From: Tetradesmus obliquus
Taxonomy: Eukaryota; Chlorophyta; Chlorophyceae; Sphaeropleales; Scenedesmaceae
Length of the DNA stretch: 64,000 nucleotides
Direction: 5' to 3'
Assembly (NCBI GenBank): GCA_030272155.1
Contig: CP126204.1
Location: forward strand, 1 to 64,000
Position 1 is the first letter of the stretch, and each line of letters begins with the position of its first letter. The notes under the pieces were generated by a model. It saw nothing but the letters and a program-made list of their open reading frames with translations, made no database searches and was not told the origin of the DNA. This document shows, one piece after another, positions 56,101-64,000 of this stretch. The position numbers were made by a program, and so were the translations under genes.

Positions 56101-57910
56101 ATCACCCTGCACCCCACCAACCCACCCACACACCCACCCCTGCAGGGAGTCTGCCGTGCATGGCATCGGCTCAGTGGCAGAGCTGCGCAAGCTGCGCGCA
56201 GAGGCACGCAGGGCAGGCGGTGCGCCCCCGCCGCCGCGCCCGCTGGGCCCACGGCCGGCCGCGCCTGCTGGCCCCGCCTGGGAGCACCGCCTGGCACGAT
56301 ACACGCTGCCGTTCCCTGGTGCGTGGGTTGGCTTGGCACCTGCGCAAGCGGCTTTCAATAATTGAGCGTGCCGCTTGTCGGGTCTCTTCGTGATACTGCT
56401 GTCTTTATTATATGTCATGTGCGCCTGGCGCGATACACGCTGCCCTTCCCTGGTGCGCGGGTGGTGGAGGTGGTGGGGTGGGGGGGGGGGGTGGATGGCT
56501 CAACACCTGTGCAAGCCTCACTTTTATTGCGTGTAGCTCTTGTTCGTTTTTTGCTGAGAGGTTGCTGTCCCAGTTGTGTCATGCTGCTGCCCTTGTCACC
56601 CTGCCTGCCCCTGCAGGCGCTGACGCAGCCATCGTGCGCCGCACGCAGGCAGCCATCGCTGCTGCAGGGGAGCCCGCGGTGCACTTCAGCGCACGCTTCT
56701 CACTGCCCAGCGCCTGGGCTGCCGCGCTGTTTGTGGCGTACGGGGGCCTGATGGTGGCCCTGGCCCGCTTCAGCTGGGGCAGGGCGCTGCTGCTCAGGTG
56801 GGGGGCTGGCTGCAGCGGGCTGGCTAGCAGCCAGCAGCGGCATTGTGCGCAGCCGTACCAGCCGTGCAACTTGAGCAGTGCAGCTGCGCTGCAGCCTGGG
56901 CAGCAAGTTGCAGGGCGCTGCTGCTCAGGTGGGGTGCTGGGCGGCTAGCAGCCAGCAGCGGCACTGGCCATAGCCGCACCATCGTGCGGCGTGAGCTTTG
57001 TGGCCCCTTTCAAACCTGCTGCAGCCTAAGCAGCAAGTTGCGGCAGCCGGCATGTCAAGGGCTGTTGTACACTGTGCCCATGTGACCACGTGTCCTGCCT
57101 GCTGGCTGTACTGGCTGCACCCACTGTGGCAGTGCACATTATCAGCAGGCTGTTGCTGCACTGCACTGCACCACGCGCGCCAACATCTGCTGCTCTCCCC
57201 CCCCCCCATATCCCCCCACCCCCAACCCCAGGGCCCCCGGCCTGTTCAGCAGGGGCCTGGTGAGCCACGCTGGCCCCAGCCAGGCGCAGATGGACACCAC
57301 ACGCACTACGCTAGACCTGTTCGCAGCAGGCTACAGCAGCCCACCCCCGCCTGGCACAGCCCCGGGCAAGCCTGACAAGCACGTGAGCACGCAGCACGGC
57401 GCGGCACGGCTGCCAGCCAGCAGTGGCGGGCTTAGCAGTTGATGCACGTGGCATTAAAATCTGACAATGCAGTGCATATAGGGTGAAAGGTTTCTCAATC
57501 AGCAGTGCAGGAGAGCGTTGTGTGCCCTGCAGCAACCTGGCACAGCTGCAGGTTGATCTGCCTGCTGGCCTGCTTGAGCAGTTGCACTGCTGCCATGCAT
57601 CTTGCCCTGCTACGGCTTGTGTTATCGACCCTTTCTGCTGCTGTATCCGCCTGCCCCCCCCTCCCCCCCCCCCCCCCCCCCCCGCTCCCAGGTGCACTGC
57701 CGCGTGTCGCTGGGTGACCCCGGCTACCTCTTCACCTCAGTCATGCTGGTGCAGTGCGCGGCCACGCTGCTGCAGGAGCGGCAGGCCCTGCTGGACAGCG
57801 TGGGGGGACGAGGTGGCGTGTTCACTGTGGGCACGCTGTTCAGGGGCAGCAGCCTGCTGCAGCGGCTGGATGAGCACGGCGTGAAGTTCAGCGTGGTGGG
57901 CAGCAGCTGA
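50165..57910 (+). CDS. SCCPDH: Saccharopine-dehydrogenase-like oxidoreductase (SCCPDH)
   Basis: NAD(P)-binding Rossmann protein related to saccharopine dehydrogenase; animal SCCPDH is linked to lipid droplets or mitochondria. Nine exons join in frame to 424 aa (human SCCPDH is 429): 50165-50262, 50689-50764, 51122-51183, 54685-54788, 55476-55686, 56146-56318, 56617-56797, 57232-57382 and 57692-57910. The N-terminus MSRSSDVTIFGATGFTGQ holds the glycine-rich nucleotide-binding loop. ITIAGRSSSKLQALAQQLGA, LCCVGPFRLYGEPVL, TDYLDICGEPEFIERME, AAGFDSVPADMG and a C-terminal membrane segment (AAALFVAYGGLMVALARF) match the family. Exon 1 must leave through a GC donor (AG|GCAGGT) to keep frame. Intron 3 (3.5 kb) carries mobile elements. 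Introns 4-7 carry a minisatellite and exon-end duplications. The coding sequence itself is intact. Confidence 0.92.
51303..51330. repeat. GA dinucleotide microsatellite
   Basis: A GA run of about 28 bp in SCCPDH intron 3, at the low-coordinate side of the retroelement. In the element's orientation this is a CT tract at the 3' end, which may be part of the element's 3' terminus. Confidence 0.85.
51331..53700 (-). mobile_element. 5'-truncated non-LTR retrotransposon, Dualen/RandI- or R2-like
   Basis: A 2.3-kb element in antisense orientation within SCCPDH intron 3. Its only long frame (51520-53595) has an RNase H domain followed by a CCHC zinc knuckle and a restriction-like endonuclease. Reverse transcriptase should precede RNase H but is absent, because the element ends about 100 bp above the frame's ATG. 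That is typical 5' truncation of a LINE insertion. Outer borders are approximate; no clear target-site duplication was identified. Confidence 0.8.
51520..53595 (-). CDS. Retroelement ORF fragment: RNase H, CCHC and restriction-like endonuclease
   Basis: An open frame of 691 aa from ATG at 53595 to TAA. The RNase H domain covers about residues 135-285: YTDGS (Asp140), INRAELAAIS (Glu192), HIATDS (Asp218) and GIVGNEEADRAA (Asp277), so all four acidic residues are present. A zinc knuckle follows, CLLCGREDGGHHAISGC, with Cys416, Cys419, His426 and Cys432. RHN at 442-444 and PD (520-521) followed by VVEIK (Glu536, Lys538) come next. CCHC, RHN and PD-(D/E)xK in this order are the signature of R2-type restriction-like endonucleases in retroelements. 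The C-terminus is Lys/Arg-rich (HRKHVKRRKS). The absence of stops suggests recent insertion or continuing expression. The RT part is missing, so the fragment cannot move on its own. Confidence 0.8.
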   Translation of the reverse strand: MTEIVANRETNGPGLNWGTADSGDGFVDISRQPRDVNNVTLPSTFRQRPNDCDQRPRVPPIDRLLTLTRGHTHKGQHDQEARTTDTPGASSVIQGYQTTREACPGDQTRRAVQEAIVMMKTLQGEIPALKHDWRDFIYTDGSVLPKDRKQKGPGIGAAVHIPANPLTGRVPVTIPINCCTSEQHVDTINRAELAAISVALEAADQHMASTDVLHIATDSLGSIRQIFKANTRPQDMLEHRHFALIKSIANTVAAHEGTVHLWKVKSHIGIVGNEEADRAAGSVAKGDTPPRETRTFSHPSNDRNNMVWPHTETLAESSSGAEQHTRLVPLANMSETLAQIALTTGELGSSNQESIYFRSWEAACPGMNHEYSHLFINDPKLPQQTQRLPLQARYGQVPTQKLLSRWDKTGNTSSLCLLCGREDGGHHAISGCPALSQTVTLRHNDAGTAIVKAILHGDRGGELVTSDVGVHKRSSKEELTRNGTTLTTRRRFTAEDFANPYLEAVPLAVQRALINQHSVPDALMYNHQHNEFTVVEIKYCRDTDRSTQHATATQQHEHLRTSISGASAQTELGAQGNQEMTSMCAAISHTDYSRPSVRQVNILLGVAGVIFTETEQQLTNLGVKGSALKKLLRDLHYIAINGMERIWKQRGALLKHLGHLKLNNCSKNKRANMKRAFKAPSHRKHVKRRKS
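53696..53849. repeat. GGTTGAATCAAC-type repeats flanking the TIR element (left side)
   Basis: GTTGAATCAAC and variants (GGTTGAATCAACAGG, GGGTTGAGTTAA, CCGGTTGATTGG) recur about every 20-30 bp. Related sequence (TTTCAACCATGATTGGGTCAA, then GCAGTTGAATG) resumes at 54521-54590, on the far side of the TIR element. So an older repeat appears to have been split by it. Confidence 0.65.
53850..54520. mobile_element. 671-bp non-autonomous element with 16-bp perfect TIRs
   Basis: TAGTTGCACTAAACGT at 53850-53865 is the exact reverse complement of 54505-54520. Just inside, AAACGAAACGAAACGTTT and AAACGCGCGTTT on the left match AAACGCGTTT and AAACGTTTCGTTT on the right as inverted copies. There is no long open frame. 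TA at both outer edges may be a TA target duplication, as for Tc1/mariner-like elements, but the TIR is too short to assign a superfamily. Confidence 0.72.
54789..55155. repeat. G-rich minisatellite in SCCPDH intron 4
   Basis: About nine tandem copies of a 36-44-bp unit, CAGTGCTGCAGGGCATGCAGG followed by TGGGGGGA and a G run of 7-14. Unit length varies only through the G run. The non-template strand has many runs of four or more G and could form G-quadruplexes. Frames through it on both strands are artefacts. Confidence 0.93.
55832..56000 (+). repeat. Partial duplicate of SCCPDH exon 5 plus intron start
   Basis: The sequence GTGGAGGCTGTCATCAGCCT onward to the splice donor (CCACATGGTGGG) repeats the last about 60 bp of exon 5 (55628-55692) and the following intron sequence with about 10% divergence. 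The copied intron part includes a GCTGCACAAGCT...ACAAATGTA segment. The copy has no acceptor of its own and is predicted not to be spliced in. Confidence 0.8.
56424..56520 (+). repeat. Partial duplicate of SCCPDH exon 6 end plus intron start
   Basis: CCTGGCGCGATACACGCTGC and the following CCTTCCCTGGTGCG repeat the last about 28 bp of exon 6 and its donor (56290-56325) with a few changes. The copy also carries a version of the downstream intron, ending ACCTGTGCAAGC. Confidence 0.78.
56911..57040 (+). repeat. Partial duplicate of SCCPDH exon 7 end plus intron start
   Basis: CAGGGCGCTGCTGCTCAGGT, the last bases of exon 7 with its donor (56780-56800), recurs here. The next about 100 bp of intron follow (GGCTAGCAGCCAGCAGCGGC and CTGCAGCC...AGCAAGTTGC), diverged by small changes. 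Confidence 0.8.
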
Positions 57911-59255
57911 GGGGCAGGGCGGCAGCTAAGCAGCCCTTTGGCTTCAAAGTGAGTGGGATTGTGAAGAAGCAGGAGGGAGTTGCAGCGCAGCTGTCTTGCA
58001 GGGAGCGAGGCGTGCAGCAGCGGCAGCGTGGGCACTGCCGTGATGGCAGGCATGGACCACAACTGATGCTTGGTGGTGGGGTGGTGGCAGCGCATGAGGC
58101 GGCGTCAACTGCCCGCCTTGGTGTGCAGAGTACACTGTTGGTGATGGAATGCTTTGACATGCTGGCACAGTATGCATGGCAGGCTCAGCAGGCCTGCCCT
58201 TGGGACGCTGCTGCGACAGCGGCAGCGGCCACAGCATGCGGCATGCTTGCTCTGCTGAGATGCAGCCACAACATATCTGCACGCCCAGGCAACACACGCT
58301 GCTTTGTGTCCGAACAGCCAACGAAATGCTGATGGTACAGCAGCAGGGAGCAGTGCATTATTGTACCAGCAGCCAGCATTGGCAGGTTGAGTCTGCCAGC
58401 TTGCACCATGTTCAGTGAGCACTGGGACCCCAGCAGCATGCATGTGCAGGCTGTTGATCATTGTGAGGAGACCATCTTTGTTGTCAGATATGGATACACC
58501 TTGTTTTTTCATCATTGTCGGCGTTGCGGAACTTTTGGGCGGGGGTTACGAACCTCATTGGTGTGGCGTGTAGTCGGAGTTTGCCCAGACAGCAGGTGCG
58601 TGATGCAGTACGGGGGTTCGCCGGCAAGCTGGTTGCATCGGGGAGCTTACAGCACTATCTCTACCTCAAGTTTTGAGTAAAATATGTTTAACACATCCTC
58701 CGATGGTATGTTGGGCCCGGCCTCGATCATCAATTGATCCGCACGAGGCAAGCATTCGAACTCGCCAGTTCGTCGCCCTCGTTTTGATCAACCCGATCCA
58801 CTTACTTTGTCTTAGGTAGGCCGGCCCTGAATTCGCTAGAAATTCATGTCACAAGCATTCATCACAACCTTGGTCTTCCCATTGCGCGCCCTGACAGTGC
58901 ACGTAATTCTCCCCGCCACGTTAACGGCCTGCTGCTTGAGGGTCGAACTATTTATAATATCTTTATTCGACGCATCCGTGGTGCTGTCAAAGTCCACGCG
59001 GCGTCCTAGCCTGGAAGCAGCAGCTGCAACGGGCAGGTGCTAGACACATCAGCCCACACAAGACTCGACAATTTAGTAGCTAACTACCCGCCTGTTGCCT
59101 GTTTAGGCTTTTTGCTACGATTTGAGGCCCTAACAAGGCGCTGCAGCACACCAAGGAGCCAATCCAACCACAGCAGCCCGCAGCAGCTGCAGATCAAACC
59201 TCCGCAGCAGCAATTGTGCGCCCGAGGTTACCAGCCTGCCTGGCCCTGACCCCGC
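57911..59255. other. Intergenic region, SCCPDH to the Q/A-rich gene
   Basis: 1.35 kb. The part from 58470 to 59040 has lower GC and little CAG content compared with its flanks and may be an old insertion. No protein similarity or splice structure could be supported. Confidence 0.45.
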
Positions 59256-59560
59256 ATGGATGTACACTATGCCAGGCCTAGCCACGCAGCACTAGCAGCA
59301 CCACCCCACCACATCAAGGCACACATGGTACCGGCACCTCAACTGCCCCCAGCCCTGCACCCGTCAACAGCAGCAGCTGCTGCATGCGCTGCCGGCCTGC
59401 CCTGTGAAGCAGACGCAGCGGCAGCAGCAGCAGCAGCATGCTTTGTTGGGCTGTCTGGCAGTGCTGCAGGTTCTTGGGGCCTGTGCAGCCTGCAGCAGCT
59501 GGCAGAGCCTCCCCTCAGGCCCAGGCCTGACGGCCAGGCTGCAGGCGGGCTGGCAGCACT

Positions 59561-59659
<99 letters not shown>

Positions 59660-59862
59660 AGGCATCAAACGCCAACGCAGCGGCAGCAGTGCAAGTGCCA
59701 AATATATGGCAGCAGGCTACTATGCTAGGCAGAGCAGCAGCAGTGCCATGCCTGCTGCCCAGCAGCAGCAGCAGCAGCATGAGGAAGATGCTAGGGGCTG
59801 CCTCAGCTTGCTGGCAGAGGTAGCAGCACAGGTGAGACAGGCAGCACAGCACTGAACTCCCC

Positions 59863-59905
<43 letters not shown>

Positions 59906-60298
59906 TGTCCATATTATTCACCAAGGCATGTATGGCACCTTGTGACATATTGCATGTGGCCGGTGTAGCGCTGTGACCTTCCATCCGGCTGCCTGTTTGG
60001 TCCCATGCCCAGTGCAGCATGCTGCACATGCGCGCGGCAGTACAGCTGGCTGCAGTCACTCACAACTGCTTGAATGTTCTGCTGTCATCCTGTCATGCTG
60101 CGTCAGGTGGCTCCCTCCTCCCCCAGCTGCCAGCCGGTCTCACCCAGCAGTGCAGCAACAGCGGCAGCAGCAGCGGCAACGCCAGCAGGCGCTGCGCATG
60201 CATCAGCAGGCTGTGCCACTGGCGGCTGCAGCAGCCCTGGCAGCCCAAGCAGCAGCAGCCAGCAGAAGCTGGGCTTCAAGAAGAGGAAGATTGCACAG

Positions 60299-60353
<55 letters not shown>

Positions 60354-62307
60354 CTGTGCTCAAGCAACAGCAATCGCAGCATGGGGTGCTTGACCATGCA
60401 GCAGCTGCAGCACCTGTGGTGCCATCCAGTCAAGCGCCACAGCCAGAAGAGCCCACTGCAACCCACAGACAGCAGCAGCAGCAGGCTGATGCCGCAGCAG
60501 CTGCAGCTGTGGAGCACGCTGCAGCAGCTGCAGCCGCCCTGGTGCAGAGCTTTGGCCAAGGCCCACAGACTGCAGCACAGCCAGCTGCTGCACAGGCAGC
60601 CACCACACCGCAGCCAGCTGCTGCAGCAGCAGCAGCAGCCGGCGCCAAGGCCCGCCGTTGGCTGCTGGCAGGCAGGCTGGCGGTGCATGCCCCCGCCCTG
60701 CTGGCAGCACACCAGCAGCGCCTCACCACACCCAGCAGCAGCAACACGCACAGAGATGCACGCCTGCCACAGCAAGCAGCAGCAACAGCAGCACCTGCTG
60801 TGCTGGCTGACAGCAACACAGCCTTGGCTGCACCGCAGCAAGCAGCAAGCAGTGTGCTTCTATCTCAGCAAGACAGCCCTGCCCTCGGCCACCACCACCA
60901 GCAGCAACAGCAGGTGCTGGTTCAGGCTGGCAAGGGTGCTGCTGCTGCACTGGAGCGGCCAGGCAGCCTAGGCAGCTCAGTCAGCGGCAGCAGCAGCCAG
61001 CTGCACCACAGCGGCACTGACCTCAGCCAGCAGGCAGCACAGGGGCCCAGCACACAGCACAACACGGCCTGGCAGCAGGCTGCACTGCAGCAGCAGCAAC
61101 AGCAGCAGCTGGAGCTACAGCAGCGTCAGCAGCAGGCACTGCATCACCACCACCAGCAGCTGCTGCTGCTGGCAGGCCTCGCCCCTGCTGCAACACCACC
61201 TGCTGCTGCCGGCCAAGCAAGTCGCATCGCGGCTGCTGTTGCTGCTCCAACGGGCAGTGACATAGCACCAAGCCATGTTGCTGCCGCCAACAGCAGTGAC
61301 AGCTTGCATGGCGACAAGCTGTGCACCATCAGGGAGCCTCCAGCAGCAGCAGCAGCAGCAGCAGGGCCGGCAGTGGCAGCAGCCCCTGGTGTGCTGAGCA
61401 GCCGAGTCATCCGCAGGCGCAGCAGCAACAGTGCCGGCCAGCTGGCTGCCGCCGCCTCCCACCTGAGGGCGGTCATGCTGGCGGATGCAGTGGCGCGCAG
61501 CCGCCGCCTGCTGGCTGAACTGGCGCCACACCCTGAGCAACACCGTGCAGTGCCAACAACAGCAGCAGCGGCAGCAACAGCAGCACATTCTGCAGCGCCC
61601 GCAGTGATGATGCACACAGAGCCAGCAGCAGCTCCAGCAGCTGCGCCTGCAGCAGCGACAGCAGCACCAGCACCAGCACAGCAGGCACCTGCTGCTTCCG
61701 CACCAGCAGCAGCAGCACCCGCATCTGCAGAGCAGCAGTCAGAGCAGCAGCCCGCTCCGCAAGCGCAAGCTGGCGCCACCAGCAGCAGCCGCCGTGCTGC
61801 CGCCAGTGCGCGCGCTGCAGCCAAGGCGCACCAGTGGGACAGGCACGAGCAGCTGCAGGCGGCTGTGTCCTCGGGGGCCTTCCAGGCGCAGCACAGGGCC
61901 AGCCTGGACAGGCAGCTGCTGCTGCTGCACAGGATGGGCCACCAAGGTGCGGCCAAGGCGCTCGCTGTAGCCAGCCAAGGCCCTGCTGCAGCACCACCAG
62001 GCTCTGCAGCCACACTTGCACCTGCTGCCGGGATGACAGCAGCTGCAGCAGCCCCAGGCTCTGCACCCGCATCTGCACCCGCTCCTGCAGGGTTGGTGGC
62101 AGCAGCCCCAGGCTCTGCACCCGCATCTGCACCCGCTCCTGCAGGGTTGGCGCCAGCAGCAGCGCCAGCAGCCACAGAACCAGCAGCGCTGCCTGGGGCG
62201 GCACTTGCCAACCAGAGCCTGCTGAGTCACGCCAGCAGTGGCGTCAGCAGCAGCAGCATCAATGACGCAGTCTCGCTGCTGAGGCAGCAGCAGAAGCAAC
62301 TGCGACT

Positions 62308-62352
<45 letters not shown>

Positions 62353-63805
62353 TCTTCAACCGCAGCAGGTGCTGCAGCTTGCAGCGGGGCAGCTTGGCAG
62401 CGGCCCAGCTGAGCTGAGCAGGTCTGCAGCAGCAGCAGCGGCAGCAGCAGTCACAGCCGCAGCCGCGCAGCAGATGCTGCTCATGCCGCAGCACCTGGGC
62501 AGCATCAGCAACGCAGCAGCGCTGATCGTGCAGCAGCTGCAGCAGCACCAGCAGCAGCTGGGTACAGCATCAGTGTCTGCAACTGCACCGCCTGAGCAGG
62601 CCTTGGCAACCAGCACCCTAGCACCCCCACAATCAATGGCTGCTGCAGCGCCTGACACCGTGCTTGCTGCGCCAATGACTCAGACTGGTCACTCGTCTGG
62701 CAATGGTGCGCTGCTGCTCCCAAGCAGTGCAGCAGCTGCCCGCACCTGGGCCTCTGACACATCAGCAGTGCTGGCAGCAGCAGCAGCGCGCCCGCCACCA
62801 GTGCAGACACCAGTAGGGCCTGCATGCCAGCTGGCTGCAGCTGCACCTGCCAGCAACCACCTGCGTCAACCGCAGCAGCAGGCCAGCACAGGCATGAGCC
62901 ATGACCAGCTGCGCAGCAGCGTGGCAGCTGACACAGCAGCAGCAGGAGCCCCCCTCAGCGGCAACAGCCAGCACCTGGCATACGTGGCACGGCTGCAGCA
63001 GCTGGCAGCAGGCGCGCGCGCTGCAGCCAACAAGAGCAGCAGGCCAGCTGGCAGTGCTGGCATGCCTCAAACCAGCGGCAGCCGCAATGCAGCCGCTGGC
63101 AGTGCCGGTCCGGCGTGCGGCATGTCTCACGCCACCAGCACCCGCAACGCAGCCATTGCAGCGCTTGCTGCTGCTGCCACAGCCGGGTCCCTGCCGCGCA
63201 GGCATGGCGCAGTGCGGCGCAACCACACCGCGCCGCAGCCCGTCACTGGGCATCATCATGTGCCAGCTGCTGCTGGCAGCCGCCGCCTGGCCAGCAGTGA
63301 GAGCAGCGGCAGCCAGGGCGGCCTGCCCCGCATCAGCAGCAACCTCTCACGCCTCGCCACCGACCAGGTGCTGGCAGCGGCAGCAGCGCCGGCACCAGCT
63401 GCCACAGAAGCAGCTGCAAAGGCCTCTGCAGCAGCAGCAGGGCCGCGCCCTGATCGTTCAAAGCTGGAGGAATGGCGCTCAGAGCCCCTGCCCACCAGCA
63501 GCAGTGAGGTGGCAGCAGCCAGTAAGCAGCAGCAGCTCGCTCTGCATGCATCTACCCATCAGGCGCAGCAGGCTGCTGCTGGCGCTGCATCAGCACAGCT
63601 GCCAACGGCGGCAGTCACCGGCACTGCAGCAGCAGCTTGCGCAGCACATGCGGGTGTGTCGGCCAAGTGCAGCAACACGGCAGCAGTGGTACAGCCGGCT
63701 GGCTCTGCCTGGCCCAGCGCGCGTGCTGCTGGCTCTGCTGCTGCTGCTGCTGGTGTGCGGCTGCCAGTGGTGCGCGGCCAGCTGCTGCGCAGCGCTTCGT
63801 TGTGA
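59256..63805 (+). CDS. Large Gln/Ala-rich protein of unknown function
   Basis: Two exons (59256-59831 and 60107-63805) join in phase 0 and give about 1424 aa. The donor is CAG|GTGAGA and the acceptor CGTCAG|GTGGCT. More than half of the product is Gln, Ala, Ser and Pro. A pure polyglutamine tract of about 30 residues lies in exon 1, followed by the basic, nuclear-signal-like GIKRQRSGSSASAK; a second basic patch, LGFKKRKIAQW, precedes another poly-Gln tract. Small ordered-looking segments occur (WDRHEQLQAAVSSGAFQAQH, then RASLDRQLLLLHRMGHQGAA; SHLRAVMLADAVARSRRLLA). I recognise no domain. Q-rich composition with basic patches would suit a transcription or chromatin regulator, but that is only a guess. 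The frame is intact over 3.7 kb and codon positions are consistent. Confidence 0.75.
59563..59659 (+). repeat. Pure CAG run encoding polyglutamine
   Basis: About 32 uninterrupted CAG triplets in the coding frame of exon 1 of the Q/A-rich gene. A second CAG run (about 59863-59900) lies just inside its intron, and another (about 60301-60351) is coding in exon 2. Confidence 0.93.
62046..62153 (+). repeat. Two 54-bp tandem repeats in the Q/A-rich gene
   Basis: The unit beginning AGCAGCCCCAGGCTCTGCAC occurs twice in direct succession with two or three substitutions, encoding the repeated peptide PGSAPASAPAPAGL. Confidence 0.88.
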
Positions 63806-64000
63806 GGGGCAGCGCCTGGGGAGTTGGCTGCTGGGTGCTCAAAGCCTCAGCAAAGTGTTGGGTGCCACAGGTCTTGGCAGCTGGTGTATGCGACTGGATG
63901 ATAGCTGTGTTTTTGATGCAGTGAATAAGGGTGCACTGTGCTGTTGATCAGGTGCTGCTTGACAGCCGCGCATATGAGAGAGGATAGTTACATGTGGGTC

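Noticed and set aside
60103..62548. Minus-strand Cys/Leu-rich frames over the Q/A-rich gene
   Set aside because: They are antisense to a 3.7-kb intact plus-strand frame with a matching splice junction, and have no recognisable content.

Overview
The window is the left end of a nuclear chromosome of a green alga (Chlorophyta). It opens with about 450 bp of CCCTAAA telomere repeat, the Arabidopsis-type TTTAGGG repeat seen from the C-rich strand. All recognisable genes are eukaryotic and intron-rich, with GT/AG introns and frequent GTGCGC or GTGAGC donors. They encode plant or algal protein families, often with organelle-targeting N-termini. CAG/CTG trinucleotide runs are very common in exons and introns. 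Together with the telomere type this points to a chlorophycean other than Chlamydomonas, which uses TTTTAGGG; a Scenedesmaceae-like alga is my guess, with low confidence at genus level.

Layout. 1-449 telomere. 834-2772 (-) 5' part of a methionine gamma-lyase-like gene whose 3' half is missing toward the telomere. 3806-6137 (-) cyanase. 6998-9489 (+) plastid-type DUF2993/LmeA-like protein. 10034-10856 (+) RAMP4/SERP1. 11991-17537 (-) NOL10/Enp2 nucleolar WD40 protein. 18049-20085 (-) YIPF6. 20680-23238 (+) proteasome beta-2 (PSMB7). 24124-28750 (+) class 3 lipase with a plastid-like transit peptide. 29896-32698 (-) metaxin. 33402-34733 (+) FCP1/SCP-like phosphatase, apparently intronless. 37588-38954 (-) DUF488 protein. 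40011-49136 (-) very large class II histone deacetylase with Q-rich extensions. 50165-57910 (+) SCCPDH-like oxidoreductase. 59256-63805 (+) large Q/A-rich orphan protein.

Exon structures were assembled by hand from homology, splice sites and reading phase. The cyanase, DUF2993, RAMP4, NOL10, YIPF6, PSMB7, lipase, metaxin, DUF488, HDAC and SCCPDH models each add up to an uninterrupted frame from ATG to stop.

The genes are mostly housekeeping (protein degradation, ribosome biogenesis, ER and Golgi membranes, mitochondrial import, chromatin), not an operon-like pathway. Four pairs are head to head and share 0.6-1.0 kb intergenic regions. The accessory content sits in introns. HDAC intron 7 holds a 175-bp hairpin element and a roughly 0.9-kb fold-back minisatellite. 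SCCPDH intron 3 holds a 5'-truncated non-LTR retroelement (RNase H, CCHC and an R2-type endonuclease) and a 671-bp element with 16-bp terminal inverted repeats. SCCPDH intron 4 is a G-rich minisatellite, and SCCPDH introns 5-7 carry serial copies of exon 3' ends. I saw no CRISPR array, tRNA, rRNA or prokaryote-type defence system.
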